Assembly: GCF_001434115.1 (NCBI RefSeq)
Contig: NZ_AZDW01000008.1
Span: 1 to 56,486, forward strand
Direction: 5' to 3'
DNA from: Levilactobacillus zymae DSM 19395
GTDB lineage: Bacteria; Bacillota; Bacilli; Lactobacillales; Lactobacillaceae
DNA: 56,486 nucleotides
In this document: piece by piece, positions 24,473-33,357 of the stretch
Layout: the number at the start of each line of letters is the position of its first letter
How positions within the stretch are numbered: the stretch's first letter is position 1
Translations under genes and position numbers: made by a program
The notes under the pieces: generated by a model
Seen by the model: only the letters and a program-made list of their open reading frames with translations
Database searches by the model: none
What the model was told of the DNA's origin: nothing

Positions 24473-25348
24473 ATGCAACTTGGAAGCATTGAAGCGGGCG
24501 GTACAAAGTTTGTTTGTGCCGTCGGGGATGAGAACTACCGGGTTCAGGACAAGGTTCGGATTCCAACGACCACGCCCGAAGAAACCCTCAGCAAGAGCAT
24601 TGCTTACTTTAAACAGTTTCCAGAATTGAAGGCCCTAGCCATTTCGTCCTTCGGTCCGATCGAGCTACGGCATAATTCGCCAAAATACGGGTACATCACG
24701 GACACGCCCAAGAAGGGGTGGGCCAACACGGATTTTCTGGGTCGGCTGAAACAAGACCTCGACATCCCGATGTACTGGACCACCGACGTGAACGGCTCGG
24801 CTTACGGTGAATACGTGATGTCGACGCTCTTCAACGAACAGGTCAATTCACTGGTCTACTTCACGATTGGGACCGGCGTCGGGGCCGGCACCATTGTCGA
24901 TGGTAAGTTCATCGGCAGTATGGGTCATCCGGAAGTTGGTCACGTGCGGTTGAAGCGCCATCCCGACGACCTCGACTTCCCCGGCATTTGCCCGTTCCAC
25001 GGCGATTGCCTGGAAGGTCTGGTCAGCGGACCGACGTTTGACGCCCGGCTGGGGAAGCCCGGCAAGGACGTGCCGTTGACCAATCACGTCTGGGACATCC
25101 TGGCATACTACGTGGCCCAAGCGGCGTTACAAGAAACGTTGCTAGTGCGGCCGGACAAGATCGTCTTTGGCGGTGGGGTGGTCAGTGAGCCATTCCTGGT
25201 CAAGGTGCGGGCCGAGTTCGACAAGTTGCTCAACCACTACGTCGACGTTGGCAAGTTGGAAGATTACATTGTGATGCCGGCCGTTAAGGAAAACGGGTCG
25301 GCGACGCTGGGAGATTTCGCCCTGGCTTTAAACGAGTACAACAAATAA
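24473..25348 (+). CDS. Fructokinase, ROK family
   Basis: A 291-residue ROK kinase that phosphorylates fructose to fructose 6-phosphate. The ATP phosphate motif is GSIEAGGTK (4-12), the catalytic base is Asp105 (TTDVNGSA), and the zinc site is His157, Cys173, His176 and Cys179 (GHVRLKRH ... GICPFHGDC), the pattern of Bacillus and lactobacillar fructokinases. The start at 24473 has GGAGG 8 bases upstream. It stands between the two mannitol dehydrogenase modules and 29 bases before copy 2. In a heterofermenter fructose splits between this kinase (carbon) and mannitol dehydrogenase (electron sink), so the grouping makes metabolic sense. Confidence 0.92.
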   Translation: MQLGSIEAGGTKFVCAVGDENYRVQDKVRIPTTTPEETLSKSIAYFKQFPELKALAISSFGPIELRHNSPKYGYITDTPKKGWANTDFLGRLKQDLDIPMYWTTDVNGSAYGEYVMSTLFNEQVNSLVYFTIGTGVGAGTIVDGKFIGSMGHPEVGHVRLKRHPDDLDFPGICPFHGDCLEGLVSGPTFDARLGKPGKDVPLTNHVWDILAYYVAQAALQETLLVRPDKIVFGGGVVSEPFLVKVRAEFDKLLNHYVDVGKLEDYIVMPAVKENGSATLGDFALALNEYNK

Positions 25349-25377
25349 TAACTATATTTTAAAGGGAGCGCTTAATG

Positions 25378-26382
25378 ATGAAAGCCTTAGTTTTAACTGG
25401 TACCAAGAAGTTTGACATTCAAGATTTACCCACCCCAGAAGTAAAGCCTGATGAGGTCTTAGTCAACACGGCCTACGCCGGTATTTGTGGGACGGACCGG
25501 GCCTTGTACGCCGGGTTACCTGGTTCTGCCAACGCGGTGCCACCGATTGTTTTAGGCCACGAAAACTCCGGGACGGTCGCCGCAGTCGGCGCCAACGTGA
25601 CCACCGTTAAAGTTGGTGACCGGGTCGTCGTTGATCCCAACATCTACTGTGGCAAGTGTGAATATTGCTTGACCGACCGGCCAGAACTCTGTGACCACTT
25701 ATCCGCGGTCGGGGTTACCCGTAACGGGGGACTCGAAAAGTCCTTCACCGCGCCAGCTTCCGTGGTTTACCCAATTCCTGACAGCGTCTCCTTGAAGGAT
25801 GCCGCCACCACTGAACCTCTTTCCTGCGCGGTTCACGGGGTGCAACTCCTGAAGTTGACGCCTTACCAAAAGGCCTTAGTCATCGGGGATGGCTTCATGG
25901 GTCAACTCTTCGTCCAACTCTTACAAGCTTACGGCGTTCACCAAGTCGACTTAGCCGGGATCATTGACGAAAAATTAGCTTTGAACAAGGAAAAGTTCAA
26001 CGTGGTCAACACTTACAATACCACGCGGGACAAGATTCCGGCTGATTACGACGTGGTCATCGAAGCCGTTGGGTTACCACAAACGCAAGAACAAGCTGTC
26101 GAAGCCACTAAGAAGGGCGCACAAGTCCTGATGTTCGGGGTCGGCAAGCCAGACCAACACTTCTCTATGAACACTTACGAAGTTTACCAAAAGCAACTGA
26201 CCATCCAAGGGTCCTTCATCAACCCATACGCCTTCAAGGACGCGATTGCCCTGTTAGCCAGTGGTGAAGTCAACGTCGATCCGTTGATCAGTCACGTGGT
26301 GGGCTTGGATGAAGTCGAAGGCGTCTTGAATGGCGACGTTAAGGGCGTCAGCAAGGCCGTTGTGAAAGTGACCGAGGACTAA
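25378..26382 (+). CDS. Mannitol 2-dehydrogenase, zinc MDR type (copy 2)
   Basis: A 334-residue paralogue of the gene at 22044-23042 with all zinc ligands (GICGTD, GHENSG, and Cys of CGKCEYC plus ELC) and the VIGDGFMGQ nucleotide motif. It reads from one of two adjacent ATG codons; I use the second, matching the paralogue's N terminus. Codon use is richer in AAG/CCA/TTA and looks like that of highly expressed genes, so this copy may be the main enzyme. It follows the fructokinase by 29 bases and is followed by a paralogue of the YczE-like protein. Sorbitol or arabitol dehydrogenase activity is a less likely alternative. Confidence 0.88.
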   Translation: MKALVLTGTKKFDIQDLPTPEVKPDEVLVNTAYAGICGTDRALYAGLPGSANAVPPIVLGHENSGTVAAVGANVTTVKVGDRVVVDPNIYCGKCEYCLTDRPELCDHLSAVGVTRNGGLEKSFTAPASVVYPIPDSVSLKDAATTEPLSCAVHGVQLLKLTPYQKALVIGDGFMGQLFVQLLQAYGVHQVDLAGIIDEKLALNKEKFNVVNTYNTTRDKIPADYDVVIEAVGLPQTQEQAVEATKKGAQVLMFGVGKPDQHFSMNTYEVYQKQLTIQGSFINPYAFKDAIALLASGEVNVDPLISHVVGLDEVEGVLNGDVKGVSKAVVKVTED

Positions 26383-26402
26383 ATAGAAGGTAAGGGATTA
26401 AT

Positions 26403-27191
26403 GTGAAAGCTGATATCGCAACCAATTACCACGAGGAGGCCACACCATTGGAGACGAAACGAACCATGTCGATGTCGAAGGCCATTGCCTTCTTCATCCT
26501 CTCGCTGGTGATCAACTCCGCTGGGAACGTCTTAACGCTAGTCACCAGTACTCAGATTCACCCCTCGTTTCTAGGGGCGGCTTACTGGACGGCGGCCGAA
26601 GCCAACATGGCTACGGCGGTCCACTGGAACCTATTCTGGACGTTTCTGATTGTCGGGTTTTTGACTTCGGTCTTAAACGCGATTCTGATCCATCACTGGG
26701 ATTGGAAGCGGGTGGCCGGCAACATGGTCTTCATGGTGCCGTTCTCCGCGCTGATCCAGTTCTTCGAGGACTTCTTCTTAGGGAAGTATCCAGCGGTGTT
26801 TACCGGGTTTCCGGCGGCGCACGGTTGGGGGATGGACCTCTTCTACGTGGCGTTGAACTTCCTAGGGGTAGCGTTGATTGCGACTGCCATTTCCATCTAT
26901 CAGCGGGTCAACCTGGTCTTGCACCCGGCGGACGATCTGATGCAGATCTTACGTTTCCGGTACTTTAAGGGCCAAGCGGCCAAAGCCATGTGGGCGTCGT
27001 ACATTCCGCCGACCATCATGGCCATCATCGCATTACTCATCACCAAACAATTTACCAACTTCGGGTTAGGCACCCTATTTGCCTTTGTTGCGCAAGGCAG
27101 CATTACGGGTATCGCCGACAAATGGGTCTTTCCCAAGCTGAAACACCAAGCATTGGACGTGGGACGCGACGTTCCCGTCAAGGAGGATTAA
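26403..27191 (+). CDS. YczE/YyaS/YitT-like integral membrane protein (copy 2)
   Basis: A 262-residue paralogue of the protein at 23058-23837, with the same six-helix layout and nearly identical central block (VALNFLGVALIATAISIYQRVNLVLHPADDLMQILRFRYF). It starts at GTG 26403, 20 bases after mannitol dehydrogenase copy 2, a spacing like that in module 1 (15 bases). Differences concentrate in the N-terminal tail and in the loop after helix 3 (KYPAVFTGFPAAHGWGMD). Function unknown; conservation of the pair argues for a shared job with the dehydrogenase. Confidence 0.65.
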   Translation: MKADIATNYHEEATPLETKRTMSMSKAIAFFILSLVINSAGNVLTLVTSTQIHPSFLGAAYWTAAEANMATAVHWNLFWTFLIVGFLTSVLNAILIHHWDWKRVAGNMVFMVPFSALIQFFEDFFLGKYPAVFTGFPAAHGWGMDLFYVALNFLGVALIATAISIYQRVNLVLHPADDLMQILRFRYFKGQAAKAMWASYIPPTIMAIIALLITKQFTNFGLGTLFAFVAQGSITGIADKWVFPKLKHQALDVGRDVPVKED

Positions 27192-27194
27192 GTT

Positions 27195-27587
27195 ATGGCG
27201 ATTCAAGATTACTTTACGGGCATTCAACACGTGGGGATTCCCTCCGCGGACTTAGACAAAACGATTGCGTTTTACAAGAGTATCGGGTTCGAACAGGCGG
27301 GCCTCTTCCACAACGGGGATAACCGGTGTGCCTTCATGAAGTTTGGCAACCTGATCATCGAAACCTGGGAAGGCGACCCGACCAATCCACAAGCCGGTGC
27401 CATCAACCATATTTCCATGAACACCACCGACGTTGACAAGGCCTTTGCTGCCGCTAAGGAACAGGGTTTAGACCTGGTCAACGACGAGATCCAATCGATT
27501 CCGACGTTCTGGGACAAGGGGATTCGCTTCTTCAACATCCTGGGACCCAACCACGAAACCATCGAATTCTGCGAAATTCTTAAATAA
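27195..27587 (+). CDS. VOC-family protein (glyoxalase/bleomycin resistance fold)
   Basis: A 130-residue VOC-superfamily protein. It begins 4 bases after the YczE-like gene and is probably co-transcribed. The first half has IQHVGIPSADLDKTIAFYKSIGF (metal-ligand His in HVGIP), and the second half INHISMNTTDVDKAFAAAKEQG and NHETIEFCEI (Glu ligand region), so the two-fold repeat and likely metal ligands are present. Possible roles are glyoxalase-like detoxification or isomerisation of a sugar-derived compound. This gene has no partner in module 1. Confidence 0.82.
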   Translation: MAIQDYFTGIQHVGIPSADLDKTIAFYKSIGFEQAGLFHNGDNRCAFMKFGNLIIETWEGDPTNPQAGAINHISMNTTDVDKAFAAAKEQGLDLVNDEIQSIPTFWDKGIRFFNILGPNHETIEFCEILK

Positions 27588-27598
27588 CTGCGATTTTC

Positions 27599-27886
27599 AC
27601 TAGAATCTGGTTTAAAAGATAAATCTAGTGGATTCAGCGCTTCCGAGCCAGTCAGGAATGGGCTGGAACGGGGTGGGCACGGCTTCAAGCCCGTAGCCCA
27701 GGTCTTGAAGACCGACCTTTGTCTAAGCTGACTGAAAAACGTCAGCTAAGGCAAATTTCCCCCCTGAGCCCATTCCTGACTGGCTCTCCAGCTAATACTG
27801 GTCATTAAGACAACTACAATGTTTTCCAATTAAATGGCAAACAATAGGTGGTCATTTGATTGGTGATTAAATTTTAAGACAGGCAC
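27599..27886 (+). repeat. Structured MITE-like repeat, copy C
   Basis: A complete copy of about 288 bases between the VOC gene and a terminator. Ends: AGAATCTGGTTTAAAAG at the left and TTTTAAGACAGGC at the right, imperfect inverted repeats. The core is 27641-27792. CACTAG occurs on both sides (27598-27603 and 27884-27889) and could be a target-site duplication. The long arm reads AGCTGAC / GTCAGCT here. Confidence 0.85.
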
Positions 27887-27890
27887 TAGC

Positions 27891-27941
27891 TAAAAACTGG
27901 TCCGCTCTTCCGTTTATCGGAGGAGCGGACCAGTTTTTTTA
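27891..27941 (+). terminator. Terminator of the fructokinase/mannitol dehydrogenase operon
   Basis: AAACTGGTCCGCTC pairs with GAGCGGACCAGTTT around a loop, followed by seven T. On the other strand it may also serve the TetR gene. Confidence 0.9.
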
Positions 27942-28029
27942 AGTGCGGTTAATCAGCTCAGTGTTTCAGAGAGTAAACGATTGAGAATTTTACAAAAATC
28001 GGGTTAACTGGGGGTGGCCGCGACCGGGG

Positions 28030-28608
28030 TTAATTGAAGAAGGTGCTGACCCCGGTCATGTTCAGGCGTTCGACGTACTGCTTGAACACGGTTCGGTCAA
28101 TCTTGCCGCCGGTGGCCTGAGTCGAAAAATAACTGAAGAGCGATAACGTGTTGTGGATCAAAAAGTGCGCGGCAATCAACGCGTCTTGTCGACTGAGCGG
28201 GTAGGAGTCCCGAATCGCATCGGCCAGGACCTGCGTCAGTTGGCGTTCGATGCGGTTGGCGAACCGGCTGTAGTCGTCGGAGAATAACAAGCGTTTGACC
28301 GCCGCGGAATGGGCCTCGGCGAAGTCGACAAAGTCGTCTAACAAAAGGCCGGGGTGTTGGTAGACCGTCTTGATGGGGTGCTGGTGAATGATGGCGGCTA
28401 GTTGACGGGTGATTTGGTCGGCGAATTGGTTGACCAGGTCGTCGATGGAATTGTAATGCAGGTAGAAGGTTTTGCGGTTGATGCCGGCGGCCCTGGTGAG
28501 GTTAGTTACGGTAATGTCCTGATAATCATGGTGAATCGCTAATTCCTCTAAAGCCTGAGTTAACGCCCGTTGGGTGCGTAAAACGCGTTTATCCGTCGTC
28601 GTCATCAT
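28030..28608 (-). CDS. TetR-family regulator of the YhgE gene
   Basis: A 192-residue TetR/AcrR repressor. The N-terminal helix-turn-helix is DITVTNLTRAAGINRKTFYLHYNSIDDLVNQF (about 33-64). The C-terminal part resembles regulators annotated as TetR_C_7/DhaS-like. It is divergent from the YhgE/Pip gene with a 259-base shared control region that contains several CCCC/GGGG half sites, so it probably represses both genes. ATG with AAAGGAG 7 bases upstream. Confidence 0.88.
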   Translation of the reverse strand: MMTTTDKRVLRTQRALTQALEELAIHHDYQDITVTNLTRAAGINRKTFYLHYNSIDDLVNQFADQITRQLAAIIHQHPIKTVYQHPGLLLDDFVDFAEAHSAAVKRLLFSDDYSRFANRIERQLTQVLADAIRDSYPLSRQDALIAAHFLIHNTLSLFSYFSTQATGGKIDRTVFKQYVERLNMTGVSTFFN

Positions 28609-28626
28609 CGTTAATCTCCTTTAAGT

Positions 28627-28663
28627 TACACCCCAATTTTAGTCAATCTGGGGTTTATACCCC
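28627..28663. promoter_or_regulatory. Candidate TetR operator between tetR and the YhgE gene
   Basis: ACACCCCAA at 28627, its complement-like CTGGGGT at 28648-28654 and the inverted repeat GGGGTTTATACCCC (28650-28663) give three half sites of type GGGGT/ACCCC close to the tetR start. The rest of the 28664-28867 region holds CAACCGGTTATAG and a possible -10 (TACTAT near 28753) but no gene. Confidence 0.55.
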
Positions 28664-28867
28664 AACCTTGGTGTTTTTGATGTGGGCAGGCGGTGCGCAA
28701 CCGGTTATAGTAACTCGTGCGTGGTTGGGAGGGACCTGCGGGTGCTTGCCCCTACTATAGCATAGTTGGTCGCCGCTGAAGGCTCAGGAAGCGGCGGCCA
28801 CCCGGAAAGTTAACGACGTGATTGGAATAGTCAATTGATAAAAAATCGGCATAAAGGGAGTAATGCA

Positions 28868-31789
28868 ATGTTTAAAGCGGAATGGGGTTATCTGCGGCAA
28901 CACAAGTTCATGGTCATCGTCCTGTGCGTCATCATGTTCATTCCGTCGATCTACGCGGTGACCTTCTTGAAATCCATGTGGGATCCGTACGGGAAGACGG
29001 GCGATTTACCGGTCGCAGTGGTCAATCAGGACCAACCCGTGACCTATCAGGGCAAGCACCTCAGTGTGGGCCGAAATTTAACGCAAAATTTGAAGGACTC
29101 TAAGGCCCTCGACTTCGAGGCGATGCCGGCCAGTCAAGCACACGCGCGGTTGAAACAAGGGAAAGTTTACATGGTGCTGACGATTCCGCAGAACTTTTCC
29201 CAGAACGCGACCACGCTGCTGGACCAAAAGCCCCAGGCCATGAATCTCCACTACGATACCAGTGCTGGTCAGAGTTTCATCGCCAGCAAGATGTCCGAGT
29301 CGGCGATGAGCACGATTCGGGCCAACGTCGCCAATCAGGTGACCAAGCTGTACGCCAAGACCATGTTTGGGGCTATCAAGCAGCTAGACACGGGGATGGG
29401 CACGGCCGCGAAGGGGAACCAAAAGTTGGCGACCGGTAGTCGGAAATTAAAGGCGGCCAATCAGAAGATCGCCACTAACCTGAACACCTTAGCCAGCAGT
29501 TCGTTGAAGCTGCAAAGCGGGAGCCAGACGCTGACCACGGGCTTGAACAAATACATCGCCGGGGTCGACGAGTTACAGGCGGGCAACCAGAAAGTCGTGA
29601 GTGGCTTAGACCAACTGCTGGCTAAGAGCAACCAGTTGGTGTCCGGGGTCACGCGGTTGAGTCAGGGGGCCCAGAGCCTAAACGGCGGGGTCACCAGCTA
29701 CGTGGCCGGGGCGCAGCAAGTCAATACCGGCGCCACCAAGGTCAACCGGGGTGCCCAGCAGGTGGCCAGTGGGACCCAGCAATTTGGCCAGGGGACCGCT
29801 AAGCTGGCGTCCGGAACCACCCAGTTTGGGCAGGGCCTGACCACCTACGTCAACGGGGTCGGCAGCGTCAATAGCGGTGCAACCAAGCTGAACCAGGGCG
29901 TCGCACAGCTCCAGTCGAAAACCGGCACGTTGAACGAGTCCACCACTAAGCTGGCTACGGGGGCCACGAGTCTCAATAGCGGGTTAAAGACGCTGAGCAC
30001 CAATAGCGCGACGTTGACCAGCAACCTGCAGGCGCTCCAAAAGCAACTCAGTCAAAGCACGACCAGTACCGCCGCGGCCACCAAGGCCATTGCGGCGGCC
30101 AAGCAACAAGCCGGCGCTAACGGCATGACCGGCGTGAAGACCGCGTTGGGCCAGCTTGAAACGGCGGTCAAGGCCAGCGGTTCGTTACACCAGGACGTGG
30201 CCGCGACGGCCGACGCCCAGAAGCTCACCGGCGCGCAGAAGGCCGCCGTGCTGGCCACCGTCGATAAGTCGGCCAATACTACGGCCATCACCACAGCGTT
30301 GGGCAGCCTGAGTTCGGCCATCAGTGACGCTACTGCCACTACGACCGATACGGCGGCCACCAAGGCGTTAGCAGCGGCCGGGAGTCAGCAGGACCAGCTA
30401 GCGGCGACCGTTGGGAAGCTGGCCAGTGGCTCGCAGGCCCTGACCGGCGGCCTGCAAACGGCGGCCACCAGTTCGGATCAGTTGGCCACGGGCTTAACGC
30501 AGGTCAATGCGGCGCTCCCGGGTCTCACCACGGGAGTCGATCAATTGGCCAGCGGGGCCCGGAGCCTAGCGGGCGGCACGGCCAAGTTGACCACCAGCGG
30601 CCAGCAACTGACTAGTGGATTCCAGACCGTGAATACCGGGGCCGCGGCGCTGAATCAAAAGAGTCAACAACTCGCTAGCGGCGCCAATCAGGTGGCTAGT
30701 GGGACCCAAAAACTCACGACCGGGACCGGTCAGCTGAGCCAAAAGGGTGCTCAGTTGACCAGTGGTGCTGGCCAGGTGGCAAGTGGCTTGCAACAGATGC
30801 AAACGCAGCTGCCGAGTCTGACCAGCGGGGTCTCGCAACTCGCTAACGGGAGTCAACAGGTCGCCACGGGTTTAGGTCGATTGGCCACCAATGGTAGTCA
30901 GTTGACCAGTGGGGCCAACCAGCTGGCCACCGGGACGGGGCAAGCCGCGGCCGGGGCTAAGCAACTGGCGAGTGGTGCGGGCCAAGCGGCACAAGCCGGC
31001 GGTCAGGTCCAGGCTGGCAACCAACAGTTGGCGACCAAGCTGGGGTCGGCGGCCGCTAAGGGGCAGCTGAACCCGTCGAAGTTGACCTACGCGCAGGTGG
31101 CTAAGCCCGTGACCACGACCCATACCGATAAGGATGACGTGCCGAACAACGGGACCGGGATGGCGCCGTACATGATGTGCGTTTCCCTGTTCGTGGGCGC
31201 CTTAGCATTGAACATGATGTTTGACCTCTACACGCCCCACCGGTTCCCGAAGTCGGGGATTCAGTGGTGGGCCAGCAAGGCCAGCATCTGGGGCCTCTTC
31301 GTCCTATTAGAGACCGGCATCATGTTTACGTTGATGATGGTCATCGACGGCTTGCGGCCGATTCACCCGTTTGCCACGCTGATCGTCTTACTCTTAGCGG
31401 CGGCCACGTTCATGACCATCGTGGCCTGGTTGAACCTGGTCTTCGGTAAGGCCGGCTCGTTCTTCAGTATGGTCCTCTTGGTCCTGCAATTGGGCGCGTC
31501 GGCGGGGACCTACCCAATTCAGTTGTCCAACCACTTCTTCGAAACCATTCACCCGTGGCTCCCCATGTCTTATAGCGTCGAGGGGTTACGGCAAACGTTG
31601 ATGACCGGGAATACGGCCTGGCCGGAAATCGGGATGCTCTTCGGCTTCCTGCTCTTCTTTACCGGCTGTACCTGGTTGTTCTACCTGCGACGGTACGCGC
31701 GGCTCAAGCGCATCGACTTTAGTGATCCGTTAGCCGTACAGGCCACCCAAAACGGCTTAGCTCGGCGTATGGCGCGGCAAAAGCAATAG
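28868..31789 (+). CDS. YhgE/Pip-family membrane protein with long repeat region
   Basis: A 973-residue protein of the YhgE/Pip (phage infection protein) family. One N-terminal helix (FMVIVLCVIMFIPSIYAVTFL) is followed by an extracellular part, a region of more than 500 residues (about 185-735) built from 7-11-residue units of the type LxxGxxxLxxG rich in Gly, Ala, Thr, Gln and Ser, and a C-terminal ABC-2-like block of five or six helices starting near 765 (GTGMAPYMMCVSLFVGALALNMMFD). In Lactococcus Pip is a phage receptor; other members export or remodel the envelope. ATG at 28868 follows AAAGGGAG. TetR control by the divergent gene is likely. Confidence 0.88.
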   Translation: MFKAEWGYLRQHKFMVIVLCVIMFIPSIYAVTFLKSMWDPYGKTGDLPVAVVNQDQPVTYQGKHLSVGRNLTQNLKDSKALDFEAMPASQAHARLKQGKVYMVLTIPQNFSQNATTLLDQKPQAMNLHYDTSAGQSFIASKMSESAMSTIRANVANQVTKLYAKTMFGAIKQLDTGMGTAAKGNQKLATGSRKLKAANQKIATNLNTLASSSLKLQSGSQTLTTGLNKYIAGVDELQAGNQKVVSGLDQLLAKSNQLVSGVTRLSQGAQSLNGGVTSYVAGAQQVNTGATKVNRGAQQVASGTQQFGQGTAKLASGTTQFGQGLTTYVNGVGSVNSGATKLNQGVAQLQSKTGTLNESTTKLATGATSLNSGLKTLSTNSATLTSNLQALQKQLSQSTTSTAAATKAIAAAKQQAGANGMTGVKTALGQLETAVKASGSLHQDVAATADAQKLTGAQKAAVLATVDKSANTTAITTALGSLSSAISDATATTTDTAATKALAAAGSQQDQLAATVGKLASGSQALTGGLQTAATSSDQLATGLTQVNAALPGLTTGVDQLASGARSLAGGTAKLTTSGQQLTSGFQTVNTGAAALNQKSQQLASGANQVASGTQKLTTGTGQLSQKGAQLTSGAGQVASGLQQMQTQLPSLTSGVSQLANGSQQVATGLGRLATNGSQLTSGANQLATGTGQAAAGAKQLASGAGQAAQAGGQVQAGNQQLATKLGSAAAKGQLNPSKLTYAQVAKPVTTTHTDKDDVPNNGTGMAPYMMCVSLFVGALALNMMFDLYTPHRFPKSGIQWWASKASIWGLFVLLETGIMFTLMMVIDGLRPIHPFATLIVLLLAAATFMTIVAWLNLVFGKAGSFFSMVLLVLQLGASAGTYPIQLSNHFFETIHPWLPMSYSVEGLRQTLMTGNTAWPEIGMLFGFLLFFTGCTWLFYLRRYARLKRIDFSDPLAVQATQNGLARRMARQKQ

Positions 31790-31795
31790 CCACCG

Positions 31796-31824
31796 TTGTG
31801 TTTTGCGGCGTTTCGGCTTATCAT
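31796..31824 (+). promoter_or_regulatory. Promoter of the TPP-riboswitch/cytX unit
   Basis: TTGTGT (31796-31801), 17 bases, TATCAT (31819-31824), about 27 bases before the riboswitch. Confidence 0.55.
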
Positions 31825-31850
31825 GAGAGGTAATCAATTAAATCGAAAAA

Positions 31851-31935
31851 ACACTAGGGGTGCCGTCATGGCTGAGATGGACGTCCGTCCGATCCCTTTG
31901 AACCTGTTGAGTTAACACTCGCGAAGGAAAGTGTC
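31851..31935 (+). ncRNA. TPP riboswitch (THI element)
   Basis: The conserved blocks are all present: ACTAGGGGTGCC, GGCTGAGATGG, CCCTTTGAACCTG and GTTAACACTCGCGAAGGAAAGTG. It precedes a CytX-type transporter, so vitamin B1 level controls uptake. Confidence 0.95.
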
Positions 31936-31943
31936 CAGACTAG

Positions 31944-31989
31944 AAAACGTCACTTCGTTTGCGTACGGCAACGGGTGGCGTTTTTTTCG
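31944..31989 (+). terminator. Terminator of the TPP riboswitch
   Basis: AACGTCAC pairs with GGTGGCGTT, closing a loop that itself pairs partly (CGTTTGCG / CGGCAACG), followed by seven T. It lies between the aptamer and cytX. Confidence 0.85.
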
Positions 31990-32010
31990 GGATAAAGGGG
32001 TTTGACTGAC

Positions 32011-33183
32011 ATGACGATTCACTTGCGGAGTTTGTTTTTACTGTGGTTAGGGGCGGCAATCTCGATCGCTGAAATCGTGACCGGGACTTTGGTGGCGCCG
32101 TTGGGATGGCAACGGGGCTTGCTGGCGATTCTGGTCGGTCACCTGATTGGCTGCGGCTTGTTCCTGCTGCCGGCGGCCTACCTGTCGGCGTTGCGGCAAC
32201 AGTCCGCCATCGGGGTGACCCAGAGCGTCTTTGGTCCCTGGGGCGTGCGGTTGTTTTCCCTGCTTAACGCGCTACAACTGTTGGGCTGGACGGCCGTGAT
32301 GATTGTTAACGCGCAGGTGGCGATGAACGGCATCGCCCAGCACCTGTTTCATTACCGCTCGACGCTGGTGATGGCCAGTATCGTGGCGGTTTTGATTATC
32401 GTTTGGCTGTTACTGGACCACCAGTGGCTGTTTCGGATTAATAATTTAGTGGTGATTTTGCTGGCCGTGGGGATGTTTCTGATGATGGGTGGCATCATGG
32501 CTCAGGGCCACGTTCACGCGCTCACTGGCGGCCAATTGACCTTTGGGAGTGCCGTCGAACTAAACGTGACCATGGCGCTTTCCTGGCTGCCGCTGATTGG
32601 GGACTATACGCAAAAAACGACCCAACCCTGGCGCGCGAGTTGGGTCAGCGTCTGCGGTTACTTTGTCGGCAGCGTGGCGATGTTTGCCATCGGGCTGTTC
32701 ACCGTGGTCTTGACGGGGCAGGCCGACTTTACGGCGGTGCTGGCGCAGTCGCAATGGGGCTTGGTGGCGTTACTGGTGATCGTCTTTTCGACGGTGACTA
32801 CCACCTTCATGGACGCGTATTCGGCGGCCACCAACTTGAATAACCTCTGGCACCGTGGTCACGTTAATTTGTGGGGCGTCGGGGTCACGGTGGTCGGCTG
32901 GGCGATTGCCTTGGGTGTGTCCATGGCCTATTATCAGAATTTCCTGTACGCCATCGGGGCGGTCTTCACACCGCTCTTTGCCATTCTGGCGGTCAGCGTG
33001 TTTATCCTCCACCGGCGCTTGGCCTGGGGCTGGAACTTTGCGTGGTGGCTGATTGGGACCCTGGGGTATTCGTGGCTCCAACGGCTAGACTTCATCGGCG
33101 GGACCACGTTGTTATTGTTGGTCCTGCTGAGTCTGGCGGTCTACCTGACTAGCCGGTTTACGCGGCTCTATGCGCTGGACTGA
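32011..33183 (+). CDS. cytX: Hydroxymethylpyrimidine/thiamine-precursor transporter CytX
   Basis: A 390-residue NCS1-family permease with about 12 helices. Features of the branch include GAAISIAEIVTGTLVAPLGWQRGLLAILVGHLIGCGLF near the N terminus and ALSWLPLIGDYTQ in the middle. With a TPP riboswitch directly upstream it fits CytX, the predicted transporter of hydroxymethylpyrimidine or a thiamine breakdown product. I start at ATG 32011 because AAAGGGG ends 10 bases before it; a TTG nine bases upstream is too close. No thiamine biosynthesis gene lies nearby. Confidence 0.88.
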   Translation: MTIHLRSLFLLWLGAAISIAEIVTGTLVAPLGWQRGLLAILVGHLIGCGLFLLPAAYLSALRQQSAIGVTQSVFGPWGVRLFSLLNALQLLGWTAVMIVNAQVAMNGIAQHLFHYRSTLVMASIVAVLIIVWLLLDHQWLFRINNLVVILLAVGMFLMMGGIMAQGHVHALTGGQLTFGSAVELNVTMALSWLPLIGDYTQKTTQPWRASWVSVCGYFVGSVAMFAIGLFTVVLTGQADFTAVLAQSQWGLVALLVIVFSTVTTTFMDAYSAATNLNNLWHRGHVNLWGVGVTVVGWAIALGVSMAYYQNFLYAIGAVFTPLFAILAVSVFILHRRLAWGWNFAWWLIGTLGYSWLQRLDFIGGTTLLLLVLLSLAVYLTSRFTRLYALD

Positions 33184-33357
33184 CGGGGTGGTAGTTTAAC
33201 CCGCCGATACGCGAATGCTTTGGTGCAAATATAGACGTTGAAAGTAACTCGCAAAAAACGTCTGTATTCGAAAAAATTCCACCGTTAGCAGCTGACGCCA
33301 TAATGTGTCATGGCAGTATGCTACATTGGACATACTAACTGCTAAAGGGGAATTATT

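Noticed and set aside
28941-30900. Repeats in the YhgE gene as a CRISPR array or tandem DNA repeat
   Set aside because: The periodicity is in the protein (LxxG units); DNA units vary in length and sequence and no spacers exist.
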